This document shows, piece after piece, positions 1-6,179 of a DNA stretch of 13,553 nucleotides. The stretch comes from Clostridiales bacterium (GTDB taxonomy: Bacteria > Bacillota > Clostridia > Oscillospirales > Oscillospiraceae). A program made the position numbers and the translations under genes. Below the pieces are notes generated by a model that worked only from the letters and a program-made list of their open reading frames with translations, was not told the DNA's origin and made no database searches. Every line of letters begins with the position of its first letter. The stretch's first letter is position 1. The DNA is taken from assembly GCA_003516765.1 (NCBI GenBank), contig DPCD01000005.1, forward strand, positions 4,616-18,168. The letters run 5' to 3'.

Positions 1-209
1 GAGCCAGCGCCCATGCCGCCGGTCAGCTTTTCGCCGATCTGAATCTTGTTTTTGCAGGTGGACTTGTTGAGGTCCTGCTTATCGGTATTGATTGCGACAA
101 ATTCAACGCCCGAAACGCCGGACGCAATCATTCTGTTGATAACGTTATTGCCGGCGCCGCCGACGCCGATCACTTTAATCTTAACAACCTTTTCTGTTAA
201 ATCTGCCAT
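1..209 (-). CDS. ftsZ: Cell division protein FtsZ, N-terminal part (runs off the left edge)
   Basis: FtsZ is the tubulin-like GTPase that polymerises into the cytoplasmic Z ring and recruits the division machinery. Only the first 69 codons are present. They read MADLTEKVVKIKVIGVGGAGNN and continue with a NTDKQDLN segment. The nucleotide-binding GGAGNN loop is at residues 17-22, NTDKQDLN at 41-48, and the fragment ends in GGMGAG. The ATG at 209 is chosen because AGGAGG (217-222) lies seven bases upstream and FtsZ proteins commonly begin here. The gene follows ftsQ after a 186-bp gap that contains its own promoter-like sequence and a leader hairpin, so it is probably transcribed at least partly independently. 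No ftsA lies between ftsQ and ftsZ, unlike in Bacillus and E. coli. The rest of the gene, including the tubulin signature, is outside the window. Confidence 0.97.
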   Translation of the reverse strand, partial: MADLTEKVVKIKVIGVGGAGNNVINRMIASGVSGVEFVAINTDKQDLNKSTCKNKIQIGEKLTGGMGAG

Positions 210-269
210 TTGTCTTCCTCCTATGTAGAAACCGCTGTATTGTCCGGCTCGTTGCATCTGCAAAGGATA

Positions 270-286
270 CTCTGAAGCATTCAGAG
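270..286 (-). repeat. Perfect 7-bp hairpin in the ftsZ leader
   Basis: Inverted repeat CTCTGAA - 3-nt loop - TTCAGAG. It lies downstream of the inferred ftsZ promoter and about 60 bases upstream of the start codon, so it would form near the 5' end of the ftsZ leader. No T-run follows, so it is not a classical terminator. It could be a protein operator or an mRNA-stabilising 5' stem; the sequence does not decide. Confidence 0.5.
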
Positions 287-309
287 GCTCCCTCTATTTT
301 ATCCAGTCT

Positions 310-338
310 ATTCTATATCGAAAACCGCCTGTGGTCAA
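310..338 (-). promoter_or_regulatory. Sigma-A-type promoter for ftsZ
   Basis: Reading the minus strand, TTGACC (338-333) and TAGAAT (315-310) are separated by exactly 17 bases. Each box matches the housekeeping consensus at 5 of 6 positions. The predicted start near position 303 gives a leader of about 95 bases before the ftsZ ATG. It lies in the only sizeable gap between ftsQ and ftsZ, where a separate ftsZ promoter is common in other bacteria. This is by inspection only. Confidence 0.7.
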
Positions 339-350
339 TAGAAATCACGC

Positions 351-380
351 AAAAAAGATGGATTTTCTGTCGAAAAAGCC
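351..380 (-). terminator. Weak terminator-like structure after ftsQ
   Basis: On the minus strand an imperfect, mostly A-T stem (GGCTTTTTC against GAAAATCC, one mismatch, 360-380) is followed three bases later by six T residues (356-351). It begins 15 bases after the ftsQ stop and ends before the ftsZ promoter, so it could end or attenuate the upstream transcript. The stem is poor in G-C pairs, so confidence is low. Confidence 0.3.
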
Positions 381-395
381 CTTTGCTGCGCGCCG

Positions 396-1184
396 CTACG
401 CCTTCGGATGGAATTTTGCCCGGTTTGCCTCGCTCAGCGTCAGGTCAATCGTGCCCGCCTGGAAGTCGCTCAGCTCCTTGAGAATCGCCTGCAGATACTG
501 CACCTTGTAGTCCAGGCGGTCGGTACTGCCGAGGTCTATTTCATACCGGTCGTCGTACTGCAGGACCATATCGTATTCCTTTTCCACGTTCACGCTCGCC
601 GTATGCTCCAGGATTCCCGTGCCGTCCAGTTCGGAAAACAGCGACAGCACCGCGTCGAGCGCCGACTGGTTGACAGCTGTGACGGTCTGCCCCGCGGTGG
701 GGTTATTGAGCGTCACGCCGATGATCTGCGGATACTGCTCCTGCAGGGAAGCGTCAATGCGCTCAAGCGCCTTGCCGGACGGGCTGATCAGCCAGACGGT
801 ATTGGTGTCCGTCGCAGCGGCAAAGGCAAGCTGGCTTTCCTTGACGGAAATGACGACCGTGTCCGGAAGCACCCGCCCTACGCTCACCTGGTCGACATAC
901 GGCAGCGCCGCTTTCACATTGCCGCCGACGGTCGCCCGGCTCACAGTAAGCAGATTGTCTCCGAGCTCCAGCCCGGAGGCTTCGATAATTTTATCACTTG
1001 CGTAGATGGTATTGCCCTGTACCTCGATGCGCCCGACCTTGAAAAAGATTGCCACACCGAAGACCACAGCCGCTACCAGTGCCGCCATAATCAGAAGCTT
1101 TCCGCCCATGCCGCTTCCGGCAGACGGACGCCGCGCTGCTGCTGATCTTTGGGTGCCCGCGCGAGTTCTGGTGGTTCGTTTCAT
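396..1184 (-). CDS. ftsQ: Cell division protein FtsQ/DivIB
   Basis: Bitopic membrane protein that joins FtsL and a FtsB/DivIC-type partner in the divisome and regulates septal peptidoglycan synthesis. The 262-residue product has a basic, Ser/Arg-rich cytoplasmic tail (residues 1-28), one membrane helix (about 29-48), then a FtsQ-type POTRA domain (about 49-117). That domain starts KVGRIEVQGNT and ends in the typical RVLPDTVVISVKE strand. A beta-rich FtsQ/DivIB domain follows and the protein ends in a short charged tail. The ATG at 1184 has AGGAG upstream, partly inside a small hairpin. It follows murA by 77 bases and precedes ftsZ, the expected clostridial position. The length is normal and no frameshift is seen. 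The DivIB name is equally valid. Confidence 0.93.
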   Translation of the reverse strand: MKRTTRTRAGTQRSAAARRPSAGSGMGGKLLIMAALVAAVVFGVAIFFKVGRIEVQGNTIYASDKIIEASGLELGDNLLTVSRATVGGNVKAALPYVDQVSVGRVLPDTVVISVKESQLAFAAATDTNTVWLISPSGKALERIDASLQEQYPQIIGVTLNNPTAGQTVTAVNQSALDAVLSLFSELDGTGILEHTASVNVEKEYDMVLQYDDRYEIDLGSTDRLDYKVQYLQAILKELSDFQAGTIDLTLSEANRAKFHPKA

Positions 1185-1194
1185 AGTATGTTCT

Positions 1195-1250
1195 CCTCTG
1201 CAAAGAGGCAGATTGCCTGTCAGTCTCCGCCGTGCCAGTTTGCCGCACGG
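1195..1250 (-). promoter_or_regulatory. Two small hairpins in the murA-ftsQ gap, one overlapping the ftsQ ribosome binding site
   Basis: The first stem is CCGTGC - 9-nt loop - GCACGG (1250-1230), starting 11 bases after the murA stop. The second is CCTCT - TTGC - AGAGG (1208-1195), whose right arm contains most of the AGAGGAG Shine-Dalgarno of ftsQ. Neither has a T-run, so termination is unlikely. Occlusion of the ribosome binding site is plausible but the second stem is only 5 bp. Confidence 0.4.
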
Positions 1251-1261
1251 TGGTTTATATG

Positions 1262-2542
1262 TTACGTATTATACACGAAAGGCGCTGGAATATCTACACT
1301 TTTTATGGAAGCGCCGAGATTTTTCAGATTCTGTTCCGGCTTTTCATAGCCGCGCAGCAGATGACACAGCCCTGTCAGCTCGCTCTCGCCCTCTGCCATC
1401 ATGGATGCCGTCAGCAATGCCGCAGCGCCGCGCAGATCCTCCGCCCGGAGCTTTGCCCCGTGCAGCTGCCGCACCCCGCGCACGCGGGCTGTGCTGCCTG
1501 CGACCTGAATGTCCGCGCCGAGCTTTCGAAGCTCCGGCACATGCAGAAATCGCCGCTCAAAAATGGTCTCCCGAAATTCGCTGACGCCTGCCGCCTTCAA
1601 AACCGCTGCCATCAAAAGCGCCTGTGCGTCGGTCGGAAAGCCGGGATACGGTGCGGTGGAAACCGGAAGCAGCGGCAAAAGCTTCCCACTGCTGTGAAGC
1701 AGGATGCGGTCAGATTCCGCAGAAATTTCGCAGCCCGCCTCGCGAAGACACTCGATCACCGGCAGCAGCAGCCTTGCGTCGCAGCGCAGAAGCTCTGTCT
1801 CGCCGCCGCAGCCTGCTGCCATGCAGAGATACGTCGCCGTCTCAATCCGGTCGGGAAGAATCGTATACGTCGCGCCGTGCAGACGGCTTACGCCGCAAAT
1901 CTGAAGGCTTGATGTTCCCGCGCCGGAGATGTCAGCGCCAGCCGCGCGCAGAAAGCCGATGAGGTCAGCAATCTCCGGCTCGCGCGCCGCGCCGGTAATG
2001 TTCACGGTCCGCTTTCCCAGCGCGCAGGCAAGCAGAAGATTTTCCGTTGCGCCCACGCTCGGAAGCGGAAGACGGATATCGCCGTCCAAGCGCTTATGCC
2101 ACACGGCGCGCATGCGTCCTTCCTCGAAGCAAAAGCGCACGCCGAGCTGGGATAACGCTTTGACATGCAGATCAATCGGGCGGTCTCCCAGCGGGCAGCC
2201 GCCCGGGAGCGCCAACTCCGCCTGCGAAAAGCGCGCCAGCAAAGCCCCCAGAAATAGAACTGACGAGCGCATTTTGCCAGCCAGCCGCGGCTCGACGCAA
2301 TGCCGGTCCAGCCCCGTAGGGTCGATGCACAGCGTGCTCCCCTCCCGGCGCGCTTTGCAGCCGAGGCTTTCCAGAATCGCAAGCGCCGTCCGGACGTCTG
2401 CAATATCCGGGCAGTTATGTAATACACACGGTGAACAGCACAAACAGCACGCCGCCAGAATCGGCAGCACGCTGTTTTTCGCACCGTGAATCCGGACCGT
2501 GCCCGAAAGGCGGGTCGGTCCTGCAACAAGGAGCTTTTTCAT
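1262..2542 (-). CDS. murA: UDP-N-acetylglucosamine 1-carboxyvinyltransferase MurA
   Basis: Cytosolic EPSP-synthase-fold enzyme that transfers enolpyruvate from PEP to UDP-GlcNAc, the first committed step of peptidoglycan synthesis and the target of fosfomycin. The 426-residue product has GAKNS with Lys22 and Asn23 at the E. coli positions. The active-site loop PGGCPLGDRPIDLH carries the Cys (about residue 116) that fosfomycin alkylates. Also visible are LPDRIETATY, the FPTDAQA segment with its catalytic Asp, ERRFLHVPEL and a C-terminal RGYE. I start at the ATG at 2542 because GGAGG sits seven bases before it and the MKKLLVAGP start aligns with the family. The in-frame ATG at 2578 lies in a hairpin loop and would add 12 unlikely residues. 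The ribosome binding site is sequestered in a strong inverted repeat. A cysteine-rich run near residues 32-44 is unusual. Clostridia often have two MurA paralogues; this is the dcw copy. Confidence 0.95.
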   Translation of the reverse strand: MKKLLVAGPTRLSGTVRIHGAKNSVLPILAACCLCCSPCVLHNCPDIADVRTALAILESLGCKARREGSTLCIDPTGLDRHCVEPRLAGKMRSSVLFLGALLARFSQAELALPGGCPLGDRPIDLHVKALSQLGVRFCFEEGRMRAVWHKRLDGDIRLPLPSVGATENLLLACALGKRTVNITGAAREPEIADLIGFLRAAGADISGAGTSSLQICGVSRLHGATYTILPDRIETATYLCMAAGCGGETELLRCDARLLLPVIECLREAGCEISAESDRILLHSSGKLLPLLPVSTAPYPGFPTDAQALLMAAVLKAAGVSEFRETIFERRFLHVPELRKLGADIQVAGSTARVRGVRQLHGAKLRAEDLRGAAALLTASMMAEGESELTGLCHLLRGYEKPEQNLKNLGASIKSVDIPAPFVYNT

Positions 2543-2548
2543 CTTCAT

Positions 2549-2591
2549 TCCTCCGCATTCCGGGTAATTTCTCCCCATCCTATGCGGAGGA
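2549..2591 (-). promoter_or_regulatory. Hairpin sequestering the murA ribosome binding site
   Basis: Perfect 10-bp inverted repeat on the transcript: TCCTCCGCAT (2591-2582), a 23-nt loop, then ATGCGGAGGA (2558-2549). The right arm holds the whole GGAGG Shine-Dalgarno used by the murA ATG at 2542. The left arm begins five bases after the murG stop codon (2599-2597). A ribosome terminating on murG would cover the left arm and release the Shine-Dalgarno, so the geometry suggests translational coupling of murA to murG. No T-run follows. Confidence 0.7.
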
Positions 2592-2596
2592 TGCGT

Positions 2597-3724
2597 TTAT
2601 CGTGATTGGATGAGTTCGAGCGCCGTCTCATAAATCCGCTGCGCCGAATCGACCACGGCAAGGCTCGACGCCGCCTGGCGCATGGACTTCGTGCGCGCCG
2701 GGTCTGTCAGAATTTCCGTTGCCGTATCAAACAGCAGCTTCCCGCTGCAGCCCGCTTCCGGCACGACAACCGCTGCGCCGCGTCCCTGCAGCACCATTGC
2801 GTTTTTTTCCTGATGGTTGTTCGTCACATTGGGGCTCGGCACCATGATGCACGGCAGCGCACTCGCGCAGACCTCGCTGATGGTTGCCGCGCCCGCGCGG
2901 CAGATGATCAGGTCCGCCGCCGCCATGCAGGTTGGCATGTTGAATATGTACTCGCGCATGTCGATCGACGGGTGCTTTTCCAGATCGACACCGAGGTCTT
3001 TGACATACTCCGGCATCCAGCGCCAGCCGAACGAACCCGTTGCATGCAGATGCTGAAACGGTTCGCCTGCCTCCTGCTCGCATCGCATAAATTCTGCGAT
3101 CATTTTGTTCATTTCCCGCGCGCCGAGGCTTCCCCAGCACGAGACGATGAACGGACGCTCGTCGAGTCCCAGCTTCTCGCGCGCTGCCTGCCGGCGGGTG
3201 TATAGAAATTCCTCGCGCACGGGCGTTCCCGTGACGACGACCTTTTCGGGGTCGTGATACGAGGCTCGGCTGTCTTCAAACGAGACCATAATCCGGTCCA
3301 TGTATTTTTCCACCATCCGGGTTGTCAGCCCAGGCACAGCGTTTGATTCGTGGACCATGGTCGGAATCGAAAGTCTCGCGCCCTCGCGCAGCGCCGGAAA
3401 GCTCGCGTAACCACCGGTGCCGATGACAATATCGGGGCGAAAGCTCGTCAGAATCCGGTGGACCTTGCGGCGGGATTCGGATAGGTGCGCCGCCGTCTGC
3501 AGATTGTGCGCGATTGCCGCCGGGGTAAGCTTGCGCTGGAAGTTGGAAATTTTCAGCGTTTCGAGCCGGAAGCCCTCGCGCGGCACAATCTTGTTTTCCA
3601 TGCCGTCTTCCGCGCCGATAAACAGAATGCTGCAGCCGGGCTGGCGCTGCTGAAACAGCCGCGCCACCGCAATGGCTGGGTAAATATGCCCGCCCGTGCC
3701 GCCGCAGGTAAAGACGATGTTCAT
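2597..3724 (-). CDS. murG: Lipid II synthase MurG (UDP-GlcNAc transferase)
   Basis: Membrane-associated GT-B glycosyltransferase on the cytoplasmic face. It adds GlcNAc from UDP-GlcNAc to lipid I, giving lipid II. The 375-residue product shows the N-terminal glycine loop CGGTGGHIYPA (8-13 core), GTGGYASFPA (101-110), HESNAVPG (124-131), the linker SCWGSLGA (194-201), the donor-binding RAGAATISE (275-283) and NHQEKNA (302-308). I start at the ATG at 3724: GGAGG lies five to six bases upstream and the protein then begins at the conserved MNIVFTCGG strand. An upstream TTG would add five residues and overlap the Shine-Dalgarno. It follows ftsW after 56 bases that contain a strong palindrome. Its stop is the likely trigger for murA coupling. 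Length and motifs are normal. Confidence 0.96.
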   Translation of the reverse strand: MNIVFTCGGTGGHIYPAIAVARLFQQRQPGCSILFIGAEDGMENKIVPREGFRLETLKISNFQRKLTPAAIAHNLQTAAHLSESRRKVHRILTSFRPDIVIGTGGYASFPALREGARLSIPTMVHESNAVPGLTTRMVEKYMDRIMVSFEDSRASYHDPEKVVVTGTPVREEFLYTRRQAAREKLGLDERPFIVSCWGSLGAREMNKMIAEFMRCEQEAGEPFQHLHATGSFGWRWMPEYVKDLGVDLEKHPSIDMREYIFNMPTCMAAADLIICRAGAATISEVCASALPCIMVPSPNVTNNHQEKNAMVLQGRGAAVVVPEAGCSGKLLFDTATEILTDPARTKSMRQAASSLAVVDSAQRIYETALELIQSR

Positions 3725-3752
3725 ACACGCCTCCGTCAAACCAGATTCCCTT

Positions 3753-3778
3753 TGTCAAAAAGCCCCCGCTTTTTGACA
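3753..3778 (-). repeat. Palindromic repeat, copy A, between ftsW and murG
   Basis: Perfect inverted repeat with 11-bp arms, TGTCAAAAAGC and GCTTTTTGACA, around a 4-base loop (GGGG on the minus strand). It begins three bases after the ftsW stop codon. The same arms recur after mraY at 5139-5164 with a different loop base. A stem of this size would form in the transcript. The downstream arm contains five T residues, but no T-run follows the stem, so it is not a textbook terminator. It may be a transcript-end or processing hairpin, or a dispersed intergenic repeat. Confidence 0.85.
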
Positions 3779-3780
3779 GC

Positions 3781-4965
3781 CTATAGCAGTTTGTTATCGT
3801 TCTGCCGCGAGATGCTCAGAATCAAACCCACCTCAAAGAGCTGAATCAGAAGCGCTGTGCCGCCGTAGGAGAAAAACGGCAGCGAGATACCGGTCGCGGG
3901 CAGGAAATTCGTTACAACACCGATGTTCAAAAACACCTGTAAAGCAAGATGCGTGGTCAGCCCGGCCGCCATGAGCGCACCGAATCGGTCGCGCGCATGC
4001 ATGGCAATCCAGTAGCCGCGGATGATCAGCAGCATGAACAGCACCAGCACCACCAACGCGCCCACAAACCCCAGCTCCTCGCAGAGAATGGGGAAAATAT
4101 AGTCGTTGTGTTCCTCGGGCAGATACAGATATTTCTGCCGGCTTCTGCCGAGCCCGAGCCCCATGAGTCCGCCCGAGCCGATGGCATACAGCGACTGCAG
4201 AATCTGATAGCCGTCTCCCGCCGGGTCGGAGGCAGGGTCGCGCCACGCCGTCACACGCGCGCTGGCGTAACCCATGAAGTTGAGGTACAGCACCGCAAAC
4301 ACTGCGACGACTGCCGCGCCGATGCCGAACCATTTGAGCTCCGTTCCGCCGAGGAACATCATGGACGCCCCGATGGTCAGCAGAATCAGGATGCACGAAA
4401 AGTGCTTTTCCAACGCAACCAGACCGCAGATCACAAGCAGAATCACCGCGAACGGCAGAACGCCGTAGCGGAAGGTCTGCATCTTCTCGCGGTAGGTCGA
4501 CATGAGCGTTGCAAAGGTCATGACGATTGCGACCTTTGCCAGCTCCGATGGCTGGAAGGAGGTAAAGCCAATCCAGATCCAGCGCTTCGCGCCGCCCTCC
4601 TCCGTACCGAAAATCGGAACGAGCAGCAGAAAGAATATCGTGCCTGCCAGCACGAGAAACGAGACGCTTCGCCAGAGCTGATAGTTGATGCGCGAGACGA
4701 ACAGCATCACGCCGATGCCCAGCACCGCGAAAATCGCCTGCCGCGCAAAATAATAGGTGGAGTTTCCCTCTTTATAATATGCTCTTGCATAGCTCGATGA
4801 AAAGACCATAATAACGCCGATGGTGACAAGCAGCACCACCAGCACCAGAAACGGCAGATCGAGCAGTCCCCGCTCGTCCATCATGACGCTGCCGTCCTTA
4901 TTCCTACGGACCGGCAGGCGTTCTCCCTGTGTGCTGACAAAAGCCGGATTTGAGCCGTTTGGCAT
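3781..4965 (-). CDS. ftsW: SEDS peptidoglycan glycosyltransferase FtsW (SpoVE family)
   Basis: Multi-pass SEDS protein that polymerises lipid II into glycan strands at the septum, working as a pair with a class B PBP. The 394-residue product has a hydrophilic cytoplasmic start of about 35 residues and then roughly ten hydrophobic helices. Family signatures are GAKRWI (125-130), FQPSELAK (137-144), GDGYQILQSLYAIGSGGLMGLG, the loop PEEHNDYIFPILCEELG with the catalytic-type Asp at about 288, and the C-terminal LPFFSYGGTALL. Start at the ATG at 4965, with AAAGGAG six to seven bases upstream in a small GAAAG/CTTTC stem-loop; an upstream TTG is rejected. Position in dcw favours FtsW or SpoVE over RodA. 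Upstream lies a hairpin array instead of the expected murD; downstream is murG. Confidence 0.93.
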   Translation of the reverse strand: MPNGSNPAFVSTQGERLPVRRNKDGSVMMDERGLLDLPFLVLVVLLVTIGVIMVFSSSYARAYYKEGNSTYYFARQAIFAVLGIGVMLFVSRINYQLWRSVSFLVLAGTIFFLLLVPIFGTEEGGAKRWIWIGFTSFQPSELAKVAIVMTFATLMSTYREKMQTFRYGVLPFAVILLVICGLVALEKHFSCILILLTIGASMMFLGGTELKWFGIGAAVVAVFAVLYLNFMGYASARVTAWRDPASDPAGDGYQILQSLYAIGSGGLMGLGLGRSRQKYLYLPEEHNDYIFPILCEELGFVGALVVLVLFMLLIIRGYWIAMHARDRFGALMAAGLTTHLALQVFLNIGVVTNFLPATGISLPFFSYGGTALLIQLFEVGLILSISRQNDNKLL

Positions 4966-4997
4966 GGAAAGCTCCTTTCTATGCAAGCCTCGTAGAG

Positions 4998-5138
4998 TTT
5001 CGCCCCGCAGGGCGAAATAAAGTGGAAATCCATTGTATCCGGCGGCTTTGCCGACCGGAACAATACTTCTCGCCTCGCAAGTGTGGAATTTTGCGCCTTC
5101 GGCGCAAAATTATGCGCGCAGTCGAGGTGCATTCTCTT
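4998..5138 (-). repeat. Array of three stem-loops in the mraY-ftsW gap
   Basis: In transcript order: (1) AATTTTGCGCC - GAA - GGCGCAAAATT, a perfect 11-bp stem at 5111-5087; its left arm can also pair as GCGCA/TGCGC within 5117-5102, excluding the first stem. (2) An imperfect long stem at 5064-5032 in which ATTGT/ACAAT, CCGG/CCGG and CGGC/GCCG nest around AAA, with one mismatch and one bulge. (3) TTTCGCCC - 4-nt loop - GGGCGAAA at 5017-4998. A fourth stem, copy B of the palindromic repeat, lies just upstream at 5164-5139. About 200 bases between mraY and ftsW therefore hold four hairpins and no supportable gene. None is followed by a clear T-run. Spacing looks like a composite intergenic repeat element. 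Confidence 0.75.
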
Positions 5139-5164
5139 TGTCAAAAAGCCCCTGCTTTTTGACA
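5139..5164 (-). repeat. Palindromic repeat, copy B, between mraY and the hairpin array
   Basis: Same 11-bp arms as copy A (TGTCAAAAAGC and GCTTTTTGACA), with loop AGGG instead of GGGG on the minus strand. The flanks also match for a few bases: GC precedes and AAG follows in both. It starts four bases after the mraY stop, so both copies sit directly behind a stop codon. This shared placement suggests a 3'-end structure or a repeat that inserts or persists at gene ends. Confidence 0.85.
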
Positions 5165-5168
5165 GCTC

Positions 5169-6146
5169 TTACCGCGCGCGCACGCCGAGGAAGGCAAGGA
5201 TGCACATGACAACCGTGATGCCGGTAAAGACCGTGAAAATTTTGACCTCGCTCCAGCCGCCCATTTCAAAGTGATGGTGGATTGGCGTCATGCGGAAAAT
5301 CCGCTTGCCGTGGGTCAGCTTGAAATATGTCACCTGCATGATAACGGAAACCGTCTCGATGATGTAGATGATGCCGACCAGAAGCAGCACCAGCGGCATA
5401 TCGAGCGCGAAGGCAAGCCCGCAGACCATGCCGCCGAGAAACAGCGAACCTGTGTCTCCCATGAAGACCTTCGCCGGATGGAAGTTGTAGACCAGGAAGC
5501 CCGCAAGAGCGCCCGTCAGCGCGGCAGGCAGCAGCGCCAGCGTCGTTTTGCCCCACATATAGGCTGTCACCGCAAAGAAGACCATCACCGGAAGCGTCAC
5601 GCCGGAGGCCAGGCCGTCGATGCCATCGGTGAGATTGACCGCGTTCACGCAGCCGACAATGACGAACATCGCAAAAATCAGATAGACAATCCAGTTGATC
5701 TCGAAGCTGACGTTCCAGAATGGAATGTAAAGATCGCAGGTCAGATCCCCGTTCCAGCGCAGCAGCGCCAGATACGCGCCCGCCGCTGCCAGCTGCAACG
5801 CAAGCTTCTGGATGGCAGTCAGACCGAGGTTTCGCTTATATTTGACCTTCATGAAATCATCGAGAAAGCCGATGACGCCGAAGACCAGCGCGAACGCCAG
5901 CACATAAAGGTGCGTGAGATTCCCCGCCAGCATGCTCCGCCAGCCGCCGGCAATCGTACACAGCGCCGCTGCGGCGATGAAGACGAGTCCTCCCATTGTC
6001 GGCGTTCCCGCCTTCGAGTTGTGCCAGCTGGGACCGATTTCGCGGATCGACTGCCCGGCTTTGAGCGCGCGCAGCACGGGGATGAGTAATTTTCCAAATA
6101 CGACGGCAAGTACGAACGAGCATACTGCCACAATGATTGCCTGCAT
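5169..6146 (-). CDS. mraY: Phospho-MurNAc-pentapeptide transferase MraY
   Basis: Integral membrane enzyme that moves phospho-MurNAc-pentapeptide from UDP to undecaprenyl phosphate, forming lipid I. The 325-residue product has about ten hydrophobic helices and all family signatures: GTPTMGG (48-53), the aspartate pair FLDDFMK (DD 96-97) followed by KRNLGL, NLTDGIDGLASG (Asp 174), the HPAKVFMGDTGS loop (Asp 231), and the HIS loop TPIHHHFE (His 290-292). The ATG at 6146 has GGAGGA eight bases upstream. It follows murF by 33 bases. It is followed not by murD, as in many Firmicutes clusters, but by copy B of the palindromic repeat and further hairpins before ftsW. Length is typical and the frame is intact. 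Confidence 0.97.
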   Translation of the reverse strand: MQAIIVAVCSFVLAVVFGKLLIPVLRALKAGQSIREIGPSWHNSKAGTPTMGGLVFIAAAALCTIAGGWRSMLAGNLTHLYVLAFALVFGVIGFLDDFMKVKYKRNLGLTAIQKLALQLAAAGAYLALLRWNGDLTCDLYIPFWNVSFEINWIVYLIFAMFVIVGCVNAVNLTDGIDGLASGVTLPVMVFFAVTAYMWGKTTLALLPAALTGALAGFLVYNFHPAKVFMGDTGSLFLGGMVCGLAFALDMPLVLLLVGIIYIIETVSVIMQVTYFKLTHGKRIFRMTPIHHHFEMGGWSEVKIFTVFTGITVVMCILAFLGVRAR

Positions 6147-6179
6147 GAGGTTCTTCCTCCGGTTTCTTCTCTTACTGTA

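Noticed and set aside
408..1145. Long plus-strand open frames opposite ftsQ, murA, ftsW, mraY, murF and the PBP gene
   Set aside because: They are antisense shadows in GC-rich coding DNA, have no family motifs or ribosome binding sites, and lie opposite clearly conserved proteins.
2543..2578. Upstream ATG giving MurA a 12-residue N-terminal extension
   Set aside because: The codon lies in the hairpin loop without a ribosome binding site, while the ATG at 2542 has well-spaced GGAGG and fits family numbering.
4881..5144. An 87-codon open frame on the minus strand through the hairpin array into ftsW
   Set aside because: It starts at a TTG without a Shine-Dalgarno, runs through inverted repeats, and overlaps the ftsW start in another frame. 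It looks like repeat sequence that happens to be open.
3752..5164. TTGACA in both palindromic repeats as a -35 promoter box
   Set aside because: No acceptable -10 box lies 16-18 bases downstream of either copy; the match follows from the palindrome arm.
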